This document shows positions 34,762 through 47,559 of a DNA stretch of 64,000 nt, in pieces (within the stretch, counting starts at the first letter, position 1; each line of letters opens with the position of its first letter). A program made the position numbers and the translations under genes. Source of the DNA: Schistocerca nitens (Eukaryota > Arthropoda > Insecta > Orthoptera > Acrididae); the NCBI RefSeq assembly GCF_023898315.1, contig NC_064621.1:16366501-16430500 (forward strand), in the 5' to 3' direction. Below the pieces are notes generated by a model. That model had not been told where the DNA came from, made no database searches, and saw only the letters and a list, made by a program, of their open reading frames with translations.

Positions 34762-37215
34762 CGGGCAGAAAGGTTAGAAAATTTAAAAAGGTAAATGGAT
34801 AGGTTTAAATTAGGTATAGTGGGAATTAGTGAAGTTCGGTGGCAGGAGGAACGAGACTTTTGGCCAGGTGAATACAGGGTTATAAATACAAAATCAAATA
34901 GTGGCAATGCAGGAGTAGGTTTAATAATGAATAAAAAAAATAGAAAAGCGCGTTAGCTACTACAAAAAGCATAGTGAACGCATTACTGTGGCCAAGACAG
35001 ATACGAAGCCCACGCCTACCACAGTTGTACAAGTTTATGTTTCAACTAGCTCCGCAGATGACGAAGAGATTAATGAAATGTGTGATGAGATAAAATAAAT
35101 TATTCAGATAGTGGAGGGAGACGAAATTTTAATAGTCGTGGGTCACTGGAATTCGATAGTAGGGAAAGGAAGAGAAGGAAACGTAGTAGGTGAATATAGA
35201 ATGGGGGTAAAAATGAAAGAGGAAGCCGCCAGGTAGAATTTTGCACAGGGCATAACTTAATCATAGCTAACACTTGGTTCAAGAAACATGAAACAAGATT
35301 GTATACATGGAAGACGCATGGAGAAACTGAAAGGTTTCATATCGATTATACAATGGTAAGACAGATTTAGGAACCAAGTTTTAAATTGTAAGACATTTCC
35401 AGGGGCAGATGTGGATTCTGACCACAATCTATTGGTTATGAACTGTAGATTAAAACTGAAGAAACAGCAAGAAGGTGTTAATTTAAGGAGATTGGACGTG
35501 GATAAACTGACAGGACTAGAGGTTGTAGAGAGTTTCAGGGAGAGCATTAGGGAACGATTGACAGGAATGGGGGAAAGAAATACAGTAGAAGAAGAATGAG
35601 TAGCTTCGAGAGATGAAATAGTGAAGACAGCCGAGGATCATGTAGGTCAAAAGACGAAGGCTAGTAGAAATCCTTGGGTAACAGAACATATTTGACTGAT
35701 GAAAGGAGAATATATAAACATGCAATAAATGAGGCAGGCTAAAGGAATACAAACGTCTCAAAAGTGAGATCGACAGGAAGTGCAAAATGGCTAAGCAGGA
35801 ATGGCTAGAGGACAAATGTAAGGATGTAGAGGCTTATCTCACTAGGGGTAAGATAGATACTGCCTACAGGAAAATCAAATATACCTTTGGAGAAAAGAGA
35901 ACCACTTGTATGAATATCAAGAGCTCCGATGGAAACCCAGTTCTAAGCAAAGAAGAAAAAGCAGGAAGGTGGTAGTAGTATATAAAGGGTCTATACAAGG
36001 GTATTGTACTTCAGGACAGTGTTATGGAAATGGAAGAGGATACAGATGAAGATGAAATGAGAAATATGATATTGCACGAAGAGTTTGGCAGAACACTGAA
36101 AGACCTAAGTCGAAACAAGGCCCCGGGAGTAGACAACATTCCATTAGACCTACTGACAGCCTTGGGAGAGCCAGTTCTGACAAAACTCTACCATCTGGTG
36201 AGCAAGACGTGTGAGACAGGCGAAATACCCTCAGACTTCAAGAATGTAATAATTCCAAACCCAAAGAAAGCAGGTGCTGACAGGTGCGAAAATTACCGAA
36301 CTATCATTTTAATAAGTCACAGCTGCAAAATATAAACGCAAATTCTTTACAGACGAATGGAAAAATGGTAGAAGCCGGCCTCGGTGAAAATCAGTTTGGA
36401 TTCCGTAGAAATATTGGAACACGTGAAGCAGTACTGACCTTACGACTTATCTTAGAAGAAAGATTAAGGAAAGGCAAACCTACGTTTCTAGCATTTGTAG
36501 ACTTAGAGAAAGCTTTTGACAATGTTGACTGGAGCACTCTCTTTCAAATTCTGAAGGTGGCAGGGGTGAAATAAAGGGAACGAAAGGCTATTTACAGTTT
36601 GTACAGAAACCAGATGGCAGTTACAAGAGTCGAGGGACATGAAAGGGAAGTAGTGGTTGGGAAGGGAGTGAGACAGGGTTGTAGCCTTTCCCCGGTTATT
36701 CAATCTGTATATTGAGCAAGGAGTAAAGGACACAAAAGAAAAATTCGGAGTCGGTATTAAAGTCCATGGAGAAGAAATAAAAACGTTGAGGTTCGCCAGT
36801 GACATTGTAATTCTGTCAGAGACAGCAAAGGAGATGGTGGAGCAGTTGAACCAAATGGACAGTGTCTTGAAAGGAGGATATAAGATGAACATCAACAAAA
36901 GCAAAACGATGATCTTGGAATGGAGTCGAATTAAGTCGGGTGATGCTGAGGGAATTAGATTAGGAAATAAGACACTTAAAGTAGTAAATGTGTTTTGCTA
37001 TTTGGGGAGAAAAAAATCGATGATCGTCGAAGTAGAGAGGATATAAAATGTAGACTGGCAATGGCAAGGAAAGGGTATGTGAAGAAGAGGAATTTGTTAA
37101 CATCGAGTATAGATTTAAGTGTCAGGAAGTCGATTCTGAAAGTATTTGTATGGAGTGTAGCCATATATGGGAGTGAACCATGGGAGATCAATAGTTTGAA
37201 CAAGAAGAGAATAGG
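34762..37215 (+). pseudogene. RTE-like LINE, gamma copy C, lacking its 3' end
   Basis: Begins at nearly the same internal position as copy B (GGGCAGAAAGGTTAGAAAAT). The endonuclease region covers 34800-35600 and the RT runs to 37215. RT landmarks are NKAPGVDNIPLDLL at 36117 and FVDLEKAFDNVDW near 36497. The FADD box reads FASD at 36796, so a catalytic Asp is lost. The frame is split by several frameshifts (near 35340, 36240, 36330, 36690, 37010) and stops. The terminal 850 bp are missing. Confidence 0.8.
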
Positions 37216-39045
37216 TTCTTTTATTCACAAACAATTTTCACACTTATCAGTAGCAATTGACTTTCGTCATGATGAAGAACGTTCTACTGAGGACAAAATA
37301 ACAATAATAATTGTATAAATTTTCTAGTGTTTGACTTACATGATAAACTAGTTGTTATAAACATCAATTTATATTTTATTAGGGTATAAAATACACAATG
37401 GACTAACACCGAACGATGTACGTTTCTAATTATGTACAAAACAAATAAACAATCAAACAAAAACCAATGAAAATTCGTCGAGTCCTAGTTTCTCTCGCTC
37501 ACATTCATTTATGTTTATTTCCGTACCAACGCTGACAATAGTGACGGTAATACTACAATTTACTACGTCATTTATGTACTTCACCGAAACTTCCAAACTG
37601 TAGTTTTCTTAGAGAGCAATTCTAGGCGAGTTGCTTTGTGTCGCCCTGGTCATACTGCTCCGTGTAGCTTGCGGCATAAGCGCATAACAACAACACGTTG
37701 CCTATGTGGAACTTGGCCTTAATGTTGTCGTTCACATGTCGTCCCTCAGATTACACGTATATTATGGTCCCTGCAAGAGTCATTATTTACACTTGGAACG
37801 TTCTGTGAGTTTCATATAATTTTTGTGTTTTATTTTCATTTTTCTGTGGAACTTTACGTACAGTGTAGCATGTGATGGCTCATACGGTGGATCCCAGCAC
37901 TAAACGCACAGCACAACTGTTGTATGGAAAGCGGGCCACCACCGTGGCGACGGCGCCTGGTGTGACAGCGGTCGGTGGCTGCAGGCTGCGGCGCTGCTGG
38001 GGCAGGCAGGCAGGCAGGCAGGCAGGCAGGCGTACCTGGGGGCAGCGCTGGCGCGCCCTAATCCCCCCCTCCCCCACGCCCTTCCGATGCTGTGTACACC
38101 GCGCTGTTTGTTTTGCAGCTGGCGAGCAAACTGCGCACGCCGCATACGATGAGCTCTTTTTGTCCTCTATATGTTCGAGCGGTACCAAATTTCAAGCACA
38201 GTTTTTACTTCAACTAGTGGGCTCCTCTCTTGCGCTTTGACAAATATGACGATATAATTCTGAAGCTACTGTCCATGAAAATGATATGATTTGCGGGGAA
38301 AAAATATGCATTACTCGTTTCACATTTTGTCAAGATCTTCGATGACGTCAGTCCCGACGCCAGCGACTGCAAGAGGCTGTCAATAACATCTCACATCCAC
38401 ATCTTGCCAGCAAACCCCTCCGCGACCGGAAAAATACCCAGCACAAATTTTGTCCCTCTTTTGTGAGATTGTAGAGCATACTTACAGTCATTAAATACTG
38501 CGCTACTACAATGGGCTCCTCGAGAATTTTCGAGAAATCGGGTTCAGTATATTACGAGCCTGCTGAACACCGTACGAGAGCACCAGCCATTTAGCTGACG
38601 CAGTACTACTGGTCTGCCAGTTCTGTATTCGAGTATTGACACATTCTTTGTACTAGTATTCTCCCTAGAAACCTCTCTGCCACCGCAGCCAATCGTGCTG
38701 CTTAGGGAAGGAAAACTGATAATAATCGATGAAATATTCTTGCATTATGAGCCAACTCGTGGTGTCGTGTTGTCGCAACGTTTCTTCATTTTAGACTGAA
38801 GATCATGAACAGGAAATTACTCAAAATTTTGGTTTCAAATGATGCAACGACTCGGTTGATAACCCGTCAAGATTTCGTCAATGAAATTCACCATAAAATC
38901 CTGAATTCACATATGATAATAATGTTGATAATAATTATTGGACATTACAACATTATGTAATTATATAATTATATGAAGGTTTTAATCAGCATACCAATGA
39001 CCAATGTCAGATATTGTGTAGTTGTTAATGGCGATGTGCTTAACA
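37216..39045. other. 1.8 kb without recognisable genes
   Basis: AT-rich except for a GC-rich block at 37890-38160 with a (GGCA)n tetranucleotide run at about 38003-38031. The 122-codon frame there is low-complexity and not recognised. Confidence 0.55.
38003..38031. repeat. (GGCA)n tetranucleotide repeat
   Basis: About seven tandem GGCA units within the GC-rich block. Confidence 0.9.
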
Positions 39046-39235
39046 AATGGTTCAAATGGCTCTGTGCACTATGGGATTTAACTGCTGAGGTCATCAGTCC
39101 CCAAGAACATAGAACTACTTAAAACTAACTAACGTAATGACATTACACACATCCATCCCGAGGCAGGATTCGAAACTGTTTGTTCGCGCGGATCCAGACT
39201 GTAGCGCCTAGAACCGCTCGGCCACTCCGGCCGGC
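39046..39235 (-). mobile_element. tRNA-derived SINE, full length
   Basis: 11-bp target duplication TGTGCTTAACA at 39035-39045 and 39236-39246. The B box is slightly decayed (ATTCGAAACTG in reverse). Confidence 0.92.
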
Positions 39236-39780
39236 TGTGCTTAACACCTAAAGATACTGATTGAGTTGCTTATGTCATAGAAATGAATATACGTGATCTG
39301 TCAAATAAACATCTCAATCGCTCTCCTTGGATATCAGTTACATCGCTCTTTACAAGAACACTATAACAAAAATTGATACGCTGATTAAAACTATCATCTA
39401 ATTACATAATTGTATCATCTATAGTCATATATACAGGGGGTCCACTGATAGTGCCCGGGCCAAATATCTCACGAAATAAGCATCAAACTAGAAAACAACA
39501 AAGAACGAAACTTGTGTAGCTTGAAGGGGGAAACCAGATGGCGCTATGGTTGGCCCGCTAGATGGCGCTGACATAGATCAAACGAATATAAACTGCGTTT
39601 TTTAAACAGGAATACTCTTTTTTATTACATATTCGTGTAGTACGAAAACAAATATGAATGTTTTAGTTGGACCACTTTTTTCGCTTTGTGATAGATGGCG
39701 CTGTAACAGTCACAAACGTATAAGTACGTCGTATCACGTAACATTCCACCAGTGCGGACGGTATTTGCTTCGTGATACAT

Positions 39781-42700
39781 TGTTGTTGTTGTTGTGGTCT
39801 TCAGTCCTGAGACTGGTTTGATGCAGCTCTCCGTGCTACTCTATCCTGTGCAAGCTTCTTCACCTCCCAGTACTTACTGCAACCTACTTCCTTCTGAATC
39901 TGCTTAGTGTATTCTTCTCTTGGTCTCCCTCTACGATTTTTACCCTCCACGCTGCCCTACAATGCTAAATTTGTGATTCCTTGATGCCTCAAAACATGTC
40001 TTACCAACCGATCCCTTCTTCTAGTCAAGTTGTGCCACAAACTTCTCTTCTCCCCAATCCTATTCAATACCTCCTCATTAGTTACGTGATCTACCCACCT
40101 TATCTTCAGCATTCTTCTGTAGCACCACATTTTGAAAGCTTCTATTCTCTTCTTGTCCAAACTAGTTATCGTCCATGTTTCACTTCCATAAATGGCTACA
40201 CTCCATTCAAATACTTTCAGAAACGACTTCCTGACACTTAAGTCTATACTCGATGTTAAGAAATTTTTCTTAGTCAGAAACGATTTCCTTGCCATTGCCA
40301 GTCTACATTTTATACCCTCTCTACTTCGACCATCATCAGTTATTTTACTCCCTAAATAGCAAAACTCCTTTACTACTTTAAGTGTCTCATTTCCTAATCT
40401 AATTCCCTCAGCATCACCCGATTTAATTTGACTACATTCCATTATCCTCGTTTTGCTTTTGTTGATATTCATCTTATATCCTCCTTTCAAGACACTGTCC
40501 ATTTCGATCAACAGCTCTTCCAAGTCCTTTGCTGCCTCTGACAGAGTTACAATGTCATCGGCGAACCTCAAAGTTTTTACTTCCTCTCCATGAATTTTAA
40601 TATCTACTAAGAATTTTTCTTTTGTTTCCTTTACTGCTTGCTCAATATACAGATTGAATAACATCGGGGAGAGGCTACAACCCTGTCTCACTCCTTTCCC
40701 AACCACTGCTTCACTTTCATGCCCCTCGACTCTTATAACTGCCACTTGGTTTCTGTACAAATTGTAAATAGCCTTTCGCTCCCTGTATTTTACCCCTGAC
40801 ACCTTCAGAATTTGAAAGAGAGTATTCCAGTTAACATTGTCAAAAGCTTTCTCTAAGTCTACAAATGCTAGAAACGTAGGTTTGCCTTTTCTTAATCTTT
40901 CTTCTAAGATAAGTCGTAAGGTTAGTATTGCCTCACGTGTTCCAACATTTCTATGGAATCCAAACTGATCTTCACCGAGGTCCGCTTCTACCAGTTTTTC
41001 CATTCGTCTGTAAAGAATTCGCGTTAGTATTTTGCAGCTGAGACTTATTAAACTGATAGTTCGGTAATTTTCGCATCTGTCAACACCTGCTTTCTTTGGG
41101 ATTGGAATTATTATATTCTTCTTGAAGTCTGTGGGTATTTCGCCTGTCTCATACATCTTGCTCACCAGATGGTAGAGTTTTGTCAGGACTGGCTCTCCCA
41201 AGACCATCAGTAGCTCTAACGGAATGTTGTCTACTCCCGGGGCCTTGTTTCGACTCAGGTCATTCAGTGCTCTGTCAAACTCTTCACGCAGTATCTTATC
41301 TCCCATTTCATCTTCAACTACATCCTCTTCCATTTCCATAATATTGTCCTCAAGTACATCGCTCTTGTATAAACCCTCTATATACTCCTTCCACCTTTCT
41401 GCCTTCCCTTCTTTGCTTAGAACTGGGTTGCCATCTGAGCTCTTGATATTCATACGAGTGGTTCTCTTCTCTCCTAAGGTCTCTTTAATTTTCCTGTAGG
41501 CAGTATCTATCTTACCCCTAGTGAGACAAGCCTCTACAACCTTACATTTGTCCTCTAGCCATCCCTGCTTAGCCATTTTGCACTTCCTGTCGATCCCATT
41601 TTTGAGACGTTTGTATTCCTTTTTGCCTGCTTCATTTACTGCATTTTTATATTTTCTCCTTTAATCAATTAAATTCAATATTTCTTCTCTTACCCAAGGA
41701 TTTCTACTAGCCCTCGTCTTTTTACCTACTTGATCCTCCGCTGCCTTCACTACTTCATCCCTCAGAGCTACCCATTCTTCTTCTACTGTATTTCTTTCCC
41801 CCATTCCTGTCAATTGTTCCCTTATGCTCTCCAAGAATCTCTGTACAACCTCTGGTCTAGTCAGTTTATCCAGGTCCCATCTCCTTAAATTCCCACCTTT
41901 TTGCAGTTTCTTGAGTTTCAATCTGCAGCTCATAACCAATAGATTGTGGCCAGAATCCACATCTGCCCCTGGAAATGTCTTACAATTTAAAACCTGGTTC
42001 CTAAATCTCTTTCTTACCATTATATAATCTATCTGATACCTTTTAGTATCTCCAGGATTCTTCCAGGTATACAACCTTTTGTTATGATTCTTGAACCAAG
42101 TGTTAGTAATGATTAAGTTATGCTCTGTGCAAAATTCTACAAGGCGGCTTTCTCTTTCATTTCTTGCCCCCAATCCATATTCACCTACTATGTTTCCTTC
42201 TCTCCCTTTTACTACTGACGAATTCCAGTCACCCATGACTATTAAATTTTCGTCTCCCTTCACTACCTGAATAATTTCTTTTATGTCGTCATACATTTCA
42301 TCAATTTCTTCATCATCTGCAGAGCTAGTTGGCATATAAACTTGTACTACTGTAGTGGGCGTGGGCTTCGTGTCTATCTTGGCTACAATAATGCGTTCAC
42401 TATGCTGTTTGTAGTAGCTAACCCGGACTCCTATTTTTTTTTATTCATTATTAAACCTACTCCTGCATTACCCCTATTTGATTTTGTATTTACAACCCTG
42501 TAATCACCTGACTAAATATCTTGTTCCTCCTGCCACCCAACTTCACTAATTCCCACTATATCTAAATTTAACCTATCCATTTCCCTTTTTAAATTTTCTA
42601 ACCTACCTGCCCGTTTAAGGGATCTGACATTCCTCGCTCCGATCCGTAGAACGCCAGTTTTCTTTCTCCTGATAACGACGTCCTCCTGAGTACTCCCCGC

Positions 42701-43075
42701 CCGGAGATCCGAATGGGGGCTATTTTACCTCCGGAATATTTTACCCAAGAGGACGCCATCATCATTTAATCATACAGTAAAGCTGCATGTCCTCGGGAAA
42801 AAATACGGCTTGTGTTTCCCCTTGCTTTCAGCCGTTCGCAGTACCAGCACAGCAAGGCCGTTTTTGTTAATGTTACAAGGCCAGATCAGTCAATCATCCA
42901 GACTGTTGCCCCTGCAACTACTGAAAAGGCTGCTGCCCCTCTTCAGCAACCACATGTTTTTCTGGCCTCTCAACAGATACCCCTCCGTTGTGGTTGCACC
43001 TACGGTACGGCCATCTGTATCGCTGAGGCACGCAAGCCTCCCCACCAACGGCAAGGTCCATGGTTCATGGGGGGG
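39781..43075 (-). mobile_element. RTE-like LINE, gamma copy D, apparently full length
   Basis: 10-bp target duplication CGTGATACAT at 39771-39780 and 43076-43085. The 5' end reads CCATGAACCATGGACCTTGC on the minus strand after a C run. The 3' end is the CAACAACAA terminus. At 3295 bp this is the longest gamma copy here and the only one with the 5' leader. Confidence 0.88.
39795..42660 (-). pseudogene. LINE endonuclease-reverse transcriptase, nearly intact
   Basis: Endonuclease domain 42335-41661 (MGDWNSSVVKG, QIDYIMVRKR). The DSDH motif reads DSGHNLLV, losing a catalytic Asp. The linker and RT follow in the same frame at 41576-39957: NKAPGVDNIPLELL, FVDLEKAFDNVNW, LRFADDIVTLSE, RRMLKIRWVDHV. 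In-frame stops are TAA at 41661-41663 (Glu to stop) and TAG at 39957-39959 (Glu to stop). A homopolymer frameshift near 42435 and a stop near 42515 break the N-terminal part. Confidence 0.85.
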
Positions 43076-43108
43076 CGTGATACATAGTGATACATTAACC
43101 GTGTTAAA

Positions 43109-44151
43109 ATGGACCATTTACCAATTGCAGAAAAGGTCTATATCGTGGTGATATATGGCTGTTGTGATCAAAATTTCCAACGGGCGTGTGCTATGTATGC
43201 TGCTCGGTATCCTGGACGACATCATGCAAGTTTTCGGACCGTTCGCCGGATAGTTACGTTATTTAAGGAAACAGGAAATGTTCAGCCACATGTGAAACTT
43301 CAACCACGACCTGTAACAAATGATGATGCCCAAATTGGTGTTTTAACTGCTGTCGCGGCTAATCCGCACATTAGTAGCAGACAAATTGCGCGAGAATTGG
43401 GAATCTCAAAAACAGCGGTGTTGAGAATGCTACATCAACATCGATTGCCCCCGTACCATATTTCTATGCACCAGGAATTGCATGGCGACGACTTTGAACG
43501 TCGTGTACAGTTGTGCCACTGGGCACAAGAGAAATTGCGGGACAATGACAGATTTTTTGCACGCATTCTATTTAGCAACTAAGCGTCATTCACCAACAGC
43601 GGTAACGTAAACCGGCATAATACTGGGAATGGAAAATCCACGATGGCTGAGACAAGTGGAACATCAGCGACCTTGGCGGGTTAATGTATGGTGCGGCATT
43701 ATGGGAGGAAGGATAATTGGCATCCATTTTATCGATGGAAATCTAAATGGTGTAATGTATGTTGCTTTCCTACGTAATGTGCTACCGATGTTACTACAAG
43801 ATGTTTCACTGCATGACAGAATGGCGATGTACTTCCAACGTGATGGATGTCCGGCACATAGCTCGCATGCAGTTGAAGCCGTAATGACTAGCATATTTGA
43901 TGACAGGTGGATTGGTCGTCGAAGCACGTTCACCGGATCTGACGTCCCCGGATTTCATTCAGTGGGGAAAGTTGAAGGATATTTGCTACCTTTATACACC
44001 GACAACGCCTGACAACATGCGTCAGGGCATTATTAATGCATTTACGAACATTACGGAAGGCGAACTACTCACTGTTGAGAGGAATGTCCTTACACGTATT
44101 GCCAAATGTATTAAGGTTAACGGAGATCATTTTGAGCATTTATTGCATTAA
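43109..44151 (+). pseudogene. mariner-type transposase with DUF4817-like N-terminus, broken
   Basis: The N-terminal region (MDHLPIAEKVYIVVIYG... MYAARYPGRHHASFRTVRRI) is the helix-turn-helix domain catalogued as DUF4817. A second HTH follows (ISSRQIARELGISKTAVLRM). At 43571-43582 the first catalytic block is damaged, reading FSN then TAA where FSDE is expected. The second block (YFQRDGCPAHSSH, about 43832) keeps its Asp. The C-terminus keeps SPDFIQWGKLKD and ends GDHFEHLLH. Frameshifts lie near 43619 and 43912, the latter with about 20 bases lost. It would move the surrounding TIRs if intact. Confidence 0.85.
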
Positions 44152-44157
44152 TGTGGT

Positions 44158-46976
44158 TGTTGTTATTGTTGTGGTCTTCAGTCGTGAGACTGGTTTGATG
44201 CAGCTCTCAATGCTACTCTCTCCTGTGCAAGCTCCTTCATCTCCCAGTACTTATAGCAACCTACGTCCTTCTGAATCTGCTTAATCTATTCATCTCTTGG
44301 TCTCCCTATACGATTTTTACCCTCCACGCTGCCCTCCAATGCTAAATTTGTGACCCCTTTATGCCTCAGACGTTGTGACCGTGCGGTTGTAGGCGCTTCA
44401 GTCTGGAACCGCGTGACCGCTACGGACGCAGGTTCGAATCCTGCCTCGGGCATGGATGTGTGTAATGTCCTTCGGTTGGTTAGGTTTAAGTAGCTCTAAG
44501 TTCTAGGGGACTGATGACCACAGATGCTAAGTCCCATAGTGCTCAGAGCCATTTGAACCATTTGATGCCTCAGAGCATGCCCTACCAACCAGTCCCTTCT
44601 TCTAGTCAAGTTGTGCCACAAACTCTTCTTCTCCCCAATCCTATTCAGTGCCTCCTCATTAGTTATGTGATTTACCCACCTAATCTTCAGCATTCTTCTG
44701 TAGCACCACATTTCGAAAGCTTCTATTCCGTTCCTGCCCAAACTATTTATCGTCCATGTTTCACTTCCATACATGGGTACACTCCATACAAATGCTTTCA
44801 GAAACGACTTCCTGACATTTAAATCTATACTCGATGTTAACAAATTCCTCTTGTTCAGAAACCCTTTCCTTGCCATTGCCAGTCTACATTTTATACCCTC
44901 TCTAATTCGACCATCATCGATTTTTTTCTCCCCAAATAGCAGAACTCATTTACTACTTTAAGTGTCTCATTTCCTTATCTAATTCCCTCAGCATCACCCG
45001 ACTTAATTCGAATACATTCCATTATCTTCGTTTTGCTTTTGTTGATGTTCATCTTGCATCCTCCTTTGAAGACAGTGTCCATTCGGTTCAACTGCCCCAC
45101 CCAGTCCTTTGCTATCTCTGACAGAATTACAATGTCACTGGCGAACCTCAACGTTTTTATTTCTTCTCCATGGACTTTAATACCTACTCCGAATTTTTCT
45201 TTTGTGTCCTTTACTGCTTCCTCAATATACAGATTGAAAAACATCGGGGACAGGCTACAACCCTCTCTCACTCCCTTCCCAACCGCTGCTTCCCTTTCAT
45301 GCCAGTCGACTCTTATAACTGACATCTACTTTCTGTACAAATTGTTAATAGCGTTTAGCTCCCTGTATTTTACGCCTGCCGCCTTCAGAATTTGAAAGAG
45401 AATATTCCAGTCAACATTGTCCAAAGTTTTTTCTAAGTCTACAAGTGCAAAAAACGTAGGTTTGGCTTTCCTTAATCTTTCTTCTAAGATAAGTCGTAAG
45501 GTCAGTATTGCCTCACGTGTTCCAACATTTCTACGTAATCCAAACTGATCTTCCCCGAGGTCGACTTCTACCAGTTTTTCCATTCGTCTTCAGTATTTTG
45601 CAGCTGTGACTTATTAAACTGATAGTTCGGTAATTTTTACATCTGTCAACACATGCTTTCTTTGAGATCGGAATTATTATATTCTTCTTGAAGTCTGAGG
45701 GTGTTTCGCCTGTCTCATACCTCTTGCTCACCAGATGGTAGAGTTTTGTCATGACTGGCTCTCCCAAGGACGTCAGTAGTTCTAATGGAATGTTGTGTAC
45801 TCCTGGGGCCTTGTTTCGACTTGTTTCAGTGCTCTGTCAAACTCTTCACGGAGTATCGTATCTCCCATTTCATCTTCATCTACATCATTTCCATAATATT
45901 GTCCTCAAGAATGTCGCCCCGGTATAGGCCCTCTATATACTCCTTCCACCTTTCTGCTTTCCCTTCTTTGCTTAGAACTGGTTTCCCATCTGAGCTCTTG
46001 CATTCATACAAGTGGCTGTCTTTTCTCCAAAGGCCTCTATAATTTTCCTGTAGGCAGTATCTATCTTACCCCTAGTGAGATATGGCTCTACGCCCTTACA
46101 TTTGTCCTCTACCCATCCTGCTTAGCAGTTTTGCACTTCCTGTCTATCTCATTTTTGAGACGTTTGTATTCCTTTTTGCCTGCTTCATTTACTGCATTTT
46201 TATATTTTCTCCTTTCATCAATTAAATTCAATATTTCTTCTGTTACCCAAGGATTTCTACTAGCCCTCGTCTTTTTACCTACTTGATCCTCCGCTGCCTT
46301 CACTACTTCATCCCTCAGAGCTACCCATTCTTCTTCTACTTTATTTCTTTCCCCCATTCCTGTAAATTGTTCCCTTATGCTCTCCCTGAAACTCTATAAC
46401 CTCTGGTTCTTTCAGTTCATCCAGGTCCCATCTCCTTAAATTCCCACCTTTTTGCAGTTTCTTCAGTTTCAATCTGCAGTTCATAACCAATAGATTGTGG
46501 TCAGAATCCACATCTGCCCCTGGAAATGTCTTACAATTTAAAACCTGGTTCCTAGATCTCTGTCTTACCATTATATAATCTATCTGATACCTTTTAGTAT
46601 CTCCAGGTTTCTTCCATGTATACAACCTTCTTTCATGATTCTTGAACCAAATGTTTAGTTATGATTAAGTTATGCTCTGTGCAAAATTGTACCAGACGGC
46701 TTCCTCTTTCATTTCTTGCCCCCAATCCATATTCACCTACTATGTTTCCTTCTCTCCCTTTTCCTACTCTCGAATTCCAGTCACCCATGACTATTAAATT
46801 TTCGTCTTCCTTCACTACCTGAATAATTTCTTTTATCTCATTACATTTCATCAATTTCTTCATCATCTGCAGAGTTAGTTGGCATATAAACTTTTAATAC
46901 TGTAGTAGGTGTGGGCTTCGTGTCTAATTTCGCTTACTGATAGATGGCGCTGTAATAGTCACAAACATATTAACAT
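44158..46976 (-). mobile_element. RTE-like LINE, gamma copy E, with a TIR-derived 5' piece
   Basis: 11-bp target duplication ATTAATGTGGT at 44147-44157 and 46977-46987, just after the transposase stop. Gamma sequence runs from the 3' terminus to about 46934. The last about 42 bases instead copy the inner edge of the host transposon TIR (GATAGATGGCGCTGTAATAG). The EN-RT frame is broken repeatedly, and FADD reads FASD near 45140. A SINE interrupts it. Confidence 0.82.
44371..44564 (+). mobile_element. tRNA-derived SINE, plus orientation
   Basis: Head with A box (TGTGACCGTGCGGTTGTAGG), long variable arm and B box (AGGTTCGAATCCTGCC), then the common body and ATTTGAACCATTT tail. Target duplication ATGCCTCAGA at 44361-44370 and 44565-44574. 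It is the innermost layer of the nest. Confidence 0.93.
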
Positions 46977-47559
46977 ATTAATGTGGTATTTACAGGTAAT
47001 CACGCTGTAACAGCATGCATTATCAGAAATGATAAGTTCACAATGGTACATGTATCACATTGGAACAACAGAAATAAAATGTTCCATCATACCTACGTTC
47101 TGTATTTTAATTTAAAAACCCTACCTGTTACCAACTGTTCGACGAAAATTGTTAGCCATATTTTTGTGACTATTACAGCGCCATCTATCACAAAGCGAAA
47201 AAAGTGGTCCAACCCAAACATGTATATTTCCTTACGTACTACACGAATATGTAATAAAAATAGGGGTTCGTATTTAAAAAAACACAGTTGATATCCTTTT
47301 GACCCATGCCAGCGCCATCCAGCGGGCCAACCATAGCGTCATCTGGTTTCCCCCTTCAAGTTAGACAAGTTTCGTTCTTTGTAATTTTTTCTTTTGACGC
47401 TTTTTTTGTGAGATATTTGGACCAGTCACAATCAATGGACCACCCTATATATGTTCAAGCTGAAGATTAATGAAGCGGAAAAACTGCAGGGACTGATACC
47501 TGAATGGAAATGGTGGAAAAAATTTCCTTTGAACATGTGTCTGTGAAACAACAACAAAT

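Larger units (their letters stand above)
39434..47447 (+). mobile_element. mariner-type transposon with about 285-bp TIRs, containing two LINEs and a SINE
   Basis: Left TIR 39434-39718 and right TIR about 47162-47447 are inverted copies. They share GGTCCA, CCAAATATCTCAC, AACGAAACTTGT, GGGGGAAACCAGATG, GTTGGCCCGCT and ATAGATGGCGCTGTAA. TA dinucleotides flank the element. The transposase lies inside at 43109-44151. The interior has been expanded by LINE D (39781-43075) and LINE E (44158-46976). Without them the element is about 1.9 kb. TIRs this long are unusual for mariner. Confidence 0.82.

Noticed and set aside
37872-38240. 122-aa host protein
   Set aside because: Low-complexity frame through a GGCA repeat; no splice signals or recognisable motif.
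42810-43151. Plus-strand frame at the LINE D 5' end
   Set aside because: Antisense of the LINE leader crossing the target duplication; not a gene.
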